Assembly (NCBI GenBank): GCA_017480225.1
Contig: JAFVBB010000004.1
Location: forward strand, 237,696 to 301,695
Reading direction: 5' to 3'
DNA length: 64,000 nucleotides
From: Bacteroidales bacterium
Lineage (GTDB): Bacteria; Bacteroidota; Bacteroidia; Bacteroidales; P3
This document shows, piece by piece, positions 48,640-55,505 of the stretch. Every line of letters starts with the position of its first letter. Positions within the stretch are counted from its first letter, which is position 1. Position numbers and translations under genes: made by a program. The notes beneath the pieces were generated by a model, which did no database searches, was not told where the DNA came from, and worked only from the letters and a program-made list of their open reading frames with translations.

Positions 48640-49362
48640 CTAACGTCTGGTGGCTGTCGAAGCGCCGGAGGTGGACACCCTCTCTGTGGGGTTGCAGTCG
48701 GGGCTTGTGGTGCTGTAGATGAGCGAGCTGGCACCGCTCACTTCGGCCTCTATGCTTTGGCAGCATGTCACGTTGGCCGAGGAGGCTCCCGACACCTCAA
48801 TCTCAACCGTCGAGGCCTCGAGCATCTGCGCCTTGAGGCCGCTCGCTCCCGAAACATCGGCGTCGAGTTTCGCCACACTGCCCGCCAGCGTGGCGGTGGA
48901 AGCTCCGCTCAGGTCAACCTCGAGGGACGCAGACTCGACAGTAATGTCAATGTTCGACGCGCCGGAGCAGTCGATATCAGTGGCCGCAAGCGTGACGTCG
49001 GACGTGAACGCCGATGCGCCCGAGAGGTCGATGTCGCGGAGCGCGGTGTTGACGGGAATCGTGACGCGCGAGATGGAGTTCACATTTCGCGTGCCGGACT
49101 TGAATCCAATTGTCAGCTCGCCGTCCTTCACGGCAAAGACCAGGCGGTCGACCAGCGAGCTGTCGAGCGTGACGGTTGCCCTGGTTGCGGTGTCGCTCAT
49201 TGTCACCTCGAAGGCGTGGCTCACCTCCAGCGACCGGTAGGGCGCGGTGATGGCGTACTCTCGGGTGACCGGGTGCTTGGGTTCGGCTATGTTCTCAGCG
49301 GTGCAGCCTGCCATGGCCACCACCGAGGCCAGCATGGCCAGTGTCGCTATCTTTCTTTTCAT
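48640..49362 (-). CDS. GIN-domain (DUF2807) lipoprotein
   Basis: 240 aa. Lipoprotein signal with lipobox MAGC (Cys 20). The mature part is a right-handed beta-helix of the GIN/DUF2807 type: EYAITAPYRSLEVSHAFEV, then repeated turns ending in SGAS (IDLSGASAF, IDCSGASNI, VDLSGASTA, ADVSGASGL, IEVSGASSA, AEVSGASSL, STSGASTA) at intervals of about 18-22 residues. Common in Bacteroidota; the role is unknown and probably concerns adhesion or scaffolding at the envelope. Gap of 21 bases from the upstream Sfp-type gene's end, so possibly cotranscribed with it. Confidence 0.85.
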   Translation of the reverse strand: MKRKIATLAMLASVVAMAGCTAENIAEPKHPVTREYAITAPYRSLEVSHAFEVTMSDTATRATVTLDSSLVDRLVFAVKDGELTIGFKSGTRNVNSISRVTIPVNTALRDIDLSGASAFTSDVTLAATDIDCSGASNIDITVESASLEVDLSGASTATLAGSVAKLDADVSGASGLKAQMLEASTVEIEVSGASSANVTCCQSIEAEVSGASSLIYSTTSPDCNPTERVSTSGASTATRR

Positions 49363-49383
49363 TGATTGGTGTTGTTTGGTTTG

Positions 49384-49884
49384 TCATTTTATTACGGCCA
49401 GCGAGGCCACTGTGTGGGGCGCGGGGCATTCCAGATCCTGCAGTTGGACCGCGCTGTCGGCAAGGGCTGTGATCAGGCTTCCGAAGCCTTGTATGCCGGT
49501 GCGTCGCAACTTCAGCACGGCCTCTTTCCATGTCCAGAGCCGCAGGAAAGCCATTGTGCGGTCGGGCGAGGCCTCAATCTCACGCAACTCGGCCTCGCTG
49601 CACACCCGGCCTGCCAGCGAAGGGTTGATGGCAGGCCGGCATTCCACGTCGATGCCCACAGCGGCTGTTCCTACGGCCACGGCCACGGCGGAGCGGCAGT
49701 GGCTGATGCTCACCCACAGGCCTGGATGAGTCGGCAGGAAAGGTGCCCCCGTGCTGTCGTGGGCCACCTCCACCGTGCAGCCGAGCATCCTCTGCAGCAT
49801 GAGCAGAGCCTGGCCGTGTCCGTCGCCGCCCACAGCGGCTTCGACCATCCATCGGGCTCCCCTATGGCAGCCTCCGCTCGTCAA
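49384..49884 (-). CDS. 4'-phosphopantetheinyl transferase, Sfp-like
   Basis: 166 aa, short for an Sfp protein (usually about 200-230) but with the core motifs: GIDVECRP, with the Mg-binding Asp and Glu, and LWTWKEAVLKLRRTG, with WxxKEA. WVSISHCRSAVAVAVG is the strand before. It transfers phosphopantetheine from CoA to a carrier protein such as AcpP Ser 37. The first 12 residues may not be translated (a second Met is at residue 13). The start overlaps the end of the DUF3467 gene by 4 bases. Confidence 0.82.
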   Translation of the reverse strand: MTSGGCHRGARWMVEAAVGGDGHGQALLMLQRMLGCTVEVAHDSTGAPFLPTHPGLWVSISHCRSAVAVAVGTAAVGIDVECRPAINPSLAGRVCSEAELREIEASPDRTMAFLRLWTWKEAVLKLRRTGIQGFGSLITALADSAVQLQDLECPAPHTVASLAVIK

Positions 49885-50195
49885 GCCTTGCCCAGTATGT
49901 CGTAGGGCACGGTGTCGCCCGAGGGTTGCATTTTGGGCTCCTCGATAGGGCCAAACTGCTGCTCGTACTTGCGCAGGTTGTCGGCCAGGGCGGCGGCCAT
50001 GCGCTTGGCGTGCACGGGGCTCATCAGAACGCGCTCGCGCACCGCCGCGCCGTCGATGCCGGGCAGCAGCTGCGCAAAGTCAATCACTATCTCGGTCGGG
50101 CCGTGGCTCACAACGACAAAGTTGGAGTAGACTCCCTTTGACACTTCGGGGCTGATGTTGATTTTCAGGTTTTGCTGTTCGGGTTTGTTGGGCAT
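49881..50195 (-). CDS. DUF3467 family protein
   Basis: 104 aa, no signal or membrane helix. The block KGVYSNFVVVSHGPTEIVIDFAQLLPG, followed by VRERVLMSPVHAKRMAAALADNLRKYE, is the DUF3467 pattern. In many Bacteroidota this gene follows rpoB-rpoC; here it heads a small operon with the Sfp-type gene. Function unknown. The CACAATAAAA motif (50257-50248 on the minus strand) lies 53 bases before its start. Confidence 0.85.
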   Translation of the reverse strand: MPNKPEQQNLKINISPEVSKGVYSNFVVVSHGPTEIVIDFAQLLPGIDGAAVRERVLMSPVHAKRMAAALADNLRKYEQQFGPIEEPKMQPSGDTVPYDILGKA

Positions 50196-50247
50196 GGGTA
50201 TGTGTGTTGTTTTGTTTGGTATGGCTGGATAACTGCGAAATGGCGAG

Positions 50248-50257
50248 TTTTATTGTG
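50248..50257 (-). promoter_or_regulatory. CACAATAAAA motif upstream of the DUF3467 gene
   Basis: CACAATAAAA on the minus strand, preceded by the GC-rich GGCGG and followed by CTCGCC. The GGCGGCG part seen downstream of the motif in the other three cases is here on its upstream side. It stands about 53 bases before the start codon and 108 bases downstream of hairpin copy 7 on the same strand. Confidence 0.35.
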
Positions 50258-50364
50258 CCGCCGCGGCGGAATAAATGCCGTGTGCCCGCCATACTTGGAG
50301 GCGGCTTGAGGCCTCCGTGTTGGCGTGGGGATGCGTCGCAGAGCGCCTCTTCGATGCTGCAGGA

Positions 50365-50467
50365 CCGCCTGTTTTTCGATTGTTCTTCGATTGATGTCCG
50401 ATTGTTCTCCGATAATAAATCGAAGAACAATCGAAGAACAATCGGAGAACAATCGAAGAACAGACGG
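50365..50467 (-). repeat. hairpin repeat element copy 7 (inverted orientation)
   Basis: Read on the minus strand: 103-bp core, left-arm order A-B-A-A, loop TATT, right arm ATCGGAGAAC, AATCGGACATC, AATCGAAGAAC, AATCGAAAAAC, AGGCGG. The GACATC unit is one place nearer the loop than in the other copies. TCCTG follows. The leader is degenerate (AGCTTATCAC, CACTAATAACCAGCC, ATATCAAGGCCGTCTG, up to about 50540). It lies in the 395-base gap between two minus-strand genes, upstream of DUF3467 and behind lptG. Confidence 0.97.
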
Positions 50468-50590
50468 CCTTGATATTGCCTTGGTGTTGCTACTGGCTGG
50501 TTATTAGTGTGTTATGGCGTAGGCTTGTGATAAGCTCTTGTGAACCAGGCGCTAATGGTGCCGCTGCGTGCCTGTTTTGGGCGGTTTGGG

Positions 50591-51988
50591 TCACCTGCCC
50601 TGCAGGCGGGCGAGAAGCGCGCGGAACATGCGCCGCCAGGTCGAGGGGTCGAGCAACGACGAGTCGGAGGTGGCCTGCACCGTGAGCAGCAATCCTATCG
50701 GCAGCAGCACCAGCGAGCTGACCCACATGCCTTCGGGACCGACCACGCCGCTGCGCACCGACTTCTCGTCAATCATGTCGACCACATAGTAGAGCACGAA
50801 GAAGAGCACCGAGGCCACCAGCGGAAGCCCCAGGCCTCCCTTGCGCACTATGCTGCCGAATGGGGCGCCGACAAGGAAGAGCAGCAGGCAGGCCAGCGAC
50901 ATGGTGTATTTGCGCTGCCACACCACGTGGTGGCGGCTGATGTACTCGCGGTCGGCGTGCAGCTTGTCAATGCCGAGTTTGATGTCTTTCTGCGTCGACG
51001 AGGCCATGTTGTGCACCAGGGCGCCCCGTCGTGTCTCCTGCTCGGGACTGATGGACAGCTCGGCCGGCCGGGGCACGCTGTCGGCAATGTAGAACATCCA
51101 CGCGTGGAGGCTGCCCTTGATTTCGTTGCAGGTGTTTGTGCGGTGGGTGGCGTACTGCTCCTCCAGCCGCCGCACAGTGGTGTCGAGCTGGGCTATGTTC
51201 ATCATCTGGTAGCTGCCGCTGAAGAGGTCTTCGGCGCTGCGGTTGAAGGCGAAGGAGCTGATGTCGAAGGTGATGGTCTGCTCGTCGAACTGTATGGAGG
51301 TGAGCGGGCGCTTGTTGAAGTCCTCCCCGGTGTTCGACTCGCTGTAGGTGTATCCGTTGTGCAGGGTGAAGAAGAGGTAGTTGTTGTCGGGCGAGCTGCG
51401 CATGAAGCCGCTGGCGGCCACGGTGACGGTGGTCTCGTCGATGCCGTTTGAGTGGTCGTAGACGACGATGTCGTTCAGCGCGCCGGTGTTGTTGTCTTTG
51501 CTGCCCACGCGTATCACGTAGCCGTCAATGTCCTTGTAGTATTCTCCCGGACGGATGTTGACGGCGGGTTTTTTGCGGGTCACGTCGTAGAGTGTCATGC
51601 GGTAGCGCAGCATGGCGGTGGGCATCACGTTGTTGGCGAAGTAGAAGGCCACGCCGGTGAGCATTAGCACTACCACGGCCATGGGCGCCATGACCCGGCC
51701 TATGGACACGCCGCCGGCCTTCATGGCCACCAGCTCGTAGCGCTCGCCGAAGTTGCCCATGGTCATTATTGACGCGAAAAGGATGGCTATGGGCAGCGCC
51801 ATCGGCACGAAGGTGGCCGAGGCGTAGAGCATGAGCTCGGCGATGATGGAGAAGTCAAGCCCCTTGCCGACCAGGTCGTCGATGTACTTCCACAGGAACT
51901 GCATGAGCAGCACGAAGATGGCCACCGCGAAGGTGAGCACCAGCGGGCCGAGGAAAGAGCGCAGAATGAGTCGGTCGAGCTTCTTCAT
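50591..51988 (-). CDS. lptG: LPS export permease LptF/LptG family
   Basis: 465 aa. Three N-terminal membrane helices with LDRLILRSFLGPLVLTFAVAIF and FVPMALPIAILFASIMTMGNFGERYELVAMKAGG (coupling segment to the ATPase LptB), a periplasmic domain (about 125-345), and three C-terminal helices. It extracts LPS from the inner membrane together with LptB and a second permease. The periplasmic domain is about 100 residues larger than in E. coli, as typical for this phylum. 9 bases behind rseP in a run of envelope genes. Confidence 0.88.
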   Translation of the reverse strand: MKKLDRLILRSFLGPLVLTFAVAIFVLLMQFLWKYIDDLVGKGLDFSIIAELMLYASATFVPMALPIAILFASIMTMGNFGERYELVAMKAGGVSIGRVMAPMAVVVLMLTGVAFYFANNVMPTAMLRYRMTLYDVTRKKPAVNIRPGEYYKDIDGYVIRVGSKDNNTGALNDIVVYDHSNGIDETTVTVAASGFMRSSPDNNYLFFTLHNGYTYSESNTGEDFNKRPLTSIQFDEQTITFDISSFAFNRSAEDLFSGSYQMMNIAQLDTTVRRLEEQYATHRTNTCNEIKGSLHAWMFYIADSVPRPAELSISPEQETRRGALVHNMASSTQKDIKLGIDKLHADREYISRHHVVWQRKYTMSLACLLLFLVGAPFGSIVRKGGLGLPLVASVLFFVLYYVVDMIDEKSVRSGVVGPEGMWVSSLVLLPIGLLLTVQATSDSSLLDPSTWRRMFRALLARLQGR

Positions 51989-51997
51989 TGCAGGTGT

Positions 51998-53401
51998 TTA
52001 GAACTTTCCCGAGAGCCAGCGCCACAGGTCGTTGCCATTGGCCAGCACCATCAGGGCCAGCAGAAGCAACATGCCGATGCTTTGCGCCACGTCGAGGAAC
52101 CTGTCGCCAGGTTTTTTGCCGGTGACAATCTCCCACAGGGTGAAGACAATGTGGCCGCCGTCGAGGCCAGGTATGGGAATGATGTTCATGAAGGCCAGAA
52201 TGAGGGCAAGCATGGCCGTGATGCTCCAGAACGACTGCCAGTCGAAGTGGTTGGGGAAGATGCTGCTCATGGTGCCGAAGCCTCCGAGAGCCTGCAGGCC
52301 GCCCGGCGCGAAGACGGCGCGGAGCGAGCTTACGTATTCTACCAGTGTCTTCCAGCCAAACTTGATGCCTGCAGGCAGGGCCTGGAAGAAAGAGTAGGAG
52401 GTGTGTTCCACGGTGAACAGGCGGGCGATGTCGGTTTCCAGCATCACCCCGAGTTTGCCTGTCTGTGGCAGGTGGAGCATCACCGAGTCGAGGCGTCCCT
52501 GCCGGTAGAAGCCGATCACAATGTCGCTGTCGGCAGCGGCGGCCAGCGCGGGCGCGATGTCAGAGTAGGCTGCCATCGGCTTGCCGCCGACCGACACCAC
52601 GCTGTCGCCGGGCATCATGCCGGCACGCTCGGCGGGTGAGCCTGCCGCGAGGCTTTTCACCACAAACGGCATACGGGGCGACATCAGCCTGTCGGCGCGC
52701 TTGCGGTTCACCTTCTCCAGCAGGCGGCCGCTCATGTTGAGGTCGACCAGCGCGCCGTCGCGCATGACGGTGACGGTGGAGGGATTGTCGAGTAGCAGCG
52801 ACATGCCCGCGTCAGCGTAGTCGTACTGCTGGCGTCCGTCGATGGCGTAGATTATGTCGCCGTCCGCAAAGCCCTCCTCGTGCATGGGCTCGATATAGTT
52901 GTAGCCCAGAGTGGCGTTGCGCAGAGGCAGCTCGTCCTTGCCCCAGTGGCAGAAGATCATAGAGAAGATGAGCAGCGCTGAAACGAAGTTCACCACCACG
53001 CCTGCTGACACAATGCAGAGGCGTTGCCATGCTGGTTTGCTCCGGTATTCCCAGGGTTGCGGCTCGGAAGGCAGGTCGCCTGAGCTTTTCGACTCGTCAA
53101 TCATTCCCGCGATGTCGCAGTAACCTCCCAGTGGCACCCAGCCCAGTCCCCAAAGGGTGTTGTTTTGGTCGGAGGGCAAGAGGTTCTCGTCCTTCCAACT
53201 GTTGGGCTCTTCGCGGTTGAAGAACAGGAAGTGCCATTTGCCGTTGAACTTGCGGGCCTTGAAGATGGAGAAGCCCCAGTTGAAGAAAATATAGAAGCGG
53301 CGTACGCGGGTGCGGAACAACTTGGCAACCAGCAGGTGGCCAAGCTCGTGGGTCATCACGAGCAGTGTGAGGCTGAGCAGCAGGAGTATCCAGCGTGTCA
53401 T
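51998..53401 (-). CDS. rseP: RIP metalloprotease RseP (site-2 protease)
   Basis: 467 aa. The zinc motif HELGH (residues 18-22) lies in the first membrane helix. PDZ-like region with VVSVGGKPMAAYSDI (about 255-300), and the C-terminal NIIPIPGLDGGH supplies the third zinc ligand. It cuts anti-sigma factors or signal peptides inside the membrane. The start overlaps the end of dxr by 4 bases. dxr-rseP is the usual order in Bacteroidota. Confidence 0.93.
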   Translation of the reverse strand: MTRWILLLLSLTLLVMTHELGHLLVAKLFRTRVRRFYIFFNWGFSIFKARKFNGKWHFLFFNREEPNSWKDENLLPSDQNNTLWGLGWVPLGGYCDIAGMIDESKSSGDLPSEPQPWEYRSKPAWQRLCIVSAGVVVNFVSALLIFSMIFCHWGKDELPLRNATLGYNYIEPMHEEGFADGDIIYAIDGRQQYDYADAGMSLLLDNPSTVTVMRDGALVDLNMSGRLLEKVNRKRADRLMSPRMPFVVKSLAAGSPAERAGMMPGDSVVSVGGKPMAAYSDIAPALAAAADSDIVIGFYRQGRLDSVMLHLPQTGKLGVMLETDIARLFTVEHTSYSFFQALPAGIKFGWKTLVEYVSSLRAVFAPGGLQALGGFGTMSSIFPNHFDWQSFWSITAMLALILAFMNIIPIPGLDGGHIVFTLWEIVTGKKPGDRFLDVAQSIGMLLLLALMVLANGNDLWRWLSGKF

Positions 53402-54525
53402 AGCAGGCGTGTTGTTTGGTCGGTAAGCAAAAGGTCGTCGATTGTGGGGTTTTCAATGAAGTGGGTGCGTTGCAAGGCCGACTCCACATGGTCGGCGATG
53501 CCGAGGAATCCAATCTTGCCCTCGATGAAGCGCTGTACGGCCACCTCGCCGGCCGCATTGAGGGCGCAGGGCATGTTGCCGCCGCGGGCAATGGCCTCGT
53601 AGGCCAGGCCGAGGCAGCGGAAAGTGTCGGTGTCGGGGCGCTCGAAGGTGAGGCTTGGGTGGGCGGCAAAATCGAAGCGGGGGGTGTGGCTCTCGATGCG
53701 CTCCGGGAATGTGAAGGCATATTGTATGGGGGTCTCCATAGTGGGCACACCCAGTTGGGCCTTGATGCTGCCGTCGGCAAACTGCACCATGGAGTGCACC
53801 ACCGACTGCGGATGAACCAGCACCTCGATGTCGCTTGCGTCGACGCCGAACAGCCATTTTGCCTCAATCACTTCCAGCCCTTTGTTCATCAGTGTGGCGC
53901 TGTCAATAGTCACTTTGCGCCCCATGCTCCAGTTCGGGTGGTGCAGGGCCTGCTCGAGGGTGGCGTTGCGAAGCTCGTCGCGGCTGCGTCCACGGAAGGG
54001 GCCTCCGCTGGCAGTGAGCAAAATCTTGTCGACTCGACTGGCTTCACCCACCAGACACTGGAAGATGGCCGAGTGCTCGCTGTCGACCGGCAGGATGGGG
54101 GCATGGTTGCGTTCGGCAGTGGCGGTCACGATGGCTCCGCCCACGACCATAGTCTCCTTGTTGGCCAGAGCCACAGCCTTGCCGTTTTCAAGCGCACGCA
54201 GTGTCGGCAGCAGCCCGGCCACGCCGACGATGGCGGAAAGAACCATGTCGATGGTGCTCATCTCCATTACGTCGGCCACGGCCCTGTCGCCTGCGAAAAC
54301 CTTGATGTCGGTGTCGGCCAGCGCGTCGCGGACTTGGGTGTATTTCGACTCGTCGGCTATAACTACCGTGTTTGGGTCGAACTCGAGAGCCTGCTCCACA
54401 AGCAGCTGGGCATTGCTTCCTGCACATAGCACCTCGGCGCAGAAGAGGTCTCGGTGGCGGCGTATGACGTTCAAGGCTTGTGTGCCGATTGACCCGGTGG
54501 AGCCCAGTATGGCTATTCGTTTCAT
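53398..54525 (-). CDS. dxr: 1-deoxy-D-xylulose 5-phosphate reductoisomerase
   Basis: 375 aa. Second step of the MEP isoprenoid pathway, DXP to MEP with NADPH. RIAILGSTGSIGTQAL is the NADPH site. ALANKETMVVGG and LPVDSEHSAIFQ carry the Lys and metal-binding Asp/Glu, and TASGGPFRGRSRDEL and MGRKVTIDSATLMNKGLEVIEA are catalytic blocks. Full length. 6 bases behind the M23 gene. Confidence 0.96.
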   Translation of the reverse strand: MKRIAILGSTGSIGTQALNVIRRHRDLFCAEVLCAGSNAQLLVEQALEFDPNTVVIADESKYTQVRDALADTDIKVFAGDRAVADVMEMSTIDMVLSAIVGVAGLLPTLRALENGKAVALANKETMVVGGAIVTATAERNHAPILPVDSEHSAIFQCLVGEASRVDKILLTASGGPFRGRSRDELRNATLEQALHHPNWSMGRKVTIDSATLMNKGLEVIEAKWLFGVDASDIEVLVHPQSVVHSMVQFADGSIKAQLGVPTMETPIQYAFTFPERIESHTPRFDFAAHPSLTFERPDTDTFRCLGLAYEAIARGGNMPCALNAAGEVAVQRFIEGKIGFLGIADHVESALQRTHFIENPTIDDLLLTDQTTRLL

Positions 54526-54531
54526 AGAGAG

Positions 54532-55422
54532 TCAGAAAGAGATGTATTCTTCGGGGTTGACCGCTGTCCCGCCAACCCACAGTTCGAAGTGAAGATAGTG
54601 CCCAAGCTCTTTGCGACTACCGGAGCCGACGTAGGCCACTGGTTCGCCTGCACGCACCACGTCGCCTTGCCGTTTGAGGAGGGACGAGCAGTTGCGATAG
54701 ACAGACACCACGTTGCCGGGATGCTGCACAGTGAGTACCTGTCCCGCCTCGGCAGTGAAATTGGCCGATATTACTGTGCCGCTGTAGGCCGCGCAAACTG
54801 CGCGCGAGCCGTCACCGCCGATGTCGACACCTGGATGGCTGTTGCTGTAGCCTGTCAGCACGTCGCCTTTCAGCGGTGTGAAGAAAAGGTGTGTGATGGT
54901 GGGTTTGGAATCGGACAGATTGGAGGAGGCGTCTTTTACCTGGTATCGGTTGTCTTCGCGCTCGACCTCGGCACGAAGGATGCTGTCCTCCATAGAGCGG
55001 CGGTATTCGGCTGCCTGCTGGCGAAGAGTTGTTGTTGCCGCACTGTCGTCAGCGGTTGCCTCGGACGGCAACTCGCCGCGCATCAGCGCCTGCATGGTTG
55101 CGATTAGCCACTCCTGGTTTTCAAGTTGTGTCTGTAGCGAGTCGATTCTCTTCGCATTTGCATAGGTCTGCTCCACAGCGCGGTTGTCGGTGTAGCCGGG
55201 TATCCATTCGCGCATGGGGGTGAATGCTATCAGCACCGTGGTGAGAAGAATAAGGACAATGATTGTGGCACCGACGGCAACAAACAGATTCACGCCCGAC
55301 AGTTGGAAGGAGAGTTTCTCCTTGAATGTGTCGGTGTCCATCACCACAAACCGGTGCTTGTGTTTTATTACATCGGTTATTGGGCTGTTCTTCAGTTTGA
55401 ACCACTTGTTCTTAATCCCCAT
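54532..55422 (-). CDS. M23 (LytM) domain protein, probably catalytically inactive
   Basis: 296 aa. Type II membrane protein: one helix (about 43-68), then a coiled coil (about 82-165), then a LytM domain. Zinc ligands are kept: His 196 and Asp 200 in HPGVD, His 278 in YLHFE. Both catalytic histidines are changed: the His of the YxH motif is Asn 244 (YRN) and the first His of HxH is Tyr 276. Family knowledge: such degenerate LytM proteins (EnvC, NlpD) activate amidases rather than cut. It lies between ppiD-like and dxr genes. Confidence 0.85.
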   Translation of the reverse strand: MGIKNKWFKLKNSPITDVIKHKHRFVVMDTDTFKEKLSFQLSGVNLFVAVGATIIVLILLTTVLIAFTPMREWIPGYTDNRAVEQTYANAKRIDSLQTQLENQEWLIATMQALMRGELPSEATADDSAATTTLRQQAAEYRRSMEDSILRAEVEREDNRYQVKDASSNLSDSKPTITHLFFTPLKGDVLTGYSNSHPGVDIGGDGSRAVCAAYSGTVISANFTAEAGQVLTVQHPGNVVSVYRNCSSLLKRQGDVVRAGEPVAYVGSGSRKELGHYLHFELWVGGTAVNPEEYISF

Positions 55423-55505
55423 CGGTCGAAAACAGAAAACAACGAATGATGAATGTTGCGCAGTGCCAGCTATTCACCATTCGTTGTTTTGAGTTATTAA
55501 GTCTG

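Noticed and set aside
4561-50467. CRISPR array made of the repeated 11-bp units
   Set aside because: The copies are single, kilobases apart, palindromic and without regularly spaced unique spacers; no cas gene is present.
4561-50467. Small proteins of the type FFDCSSIVLRLFFDF / NNRRTIEEQS encoded by the repeats
   Set aside because: They are open frames of the repeat DNA on both strands, with no ribosome-binding context or homology outside the repeat.
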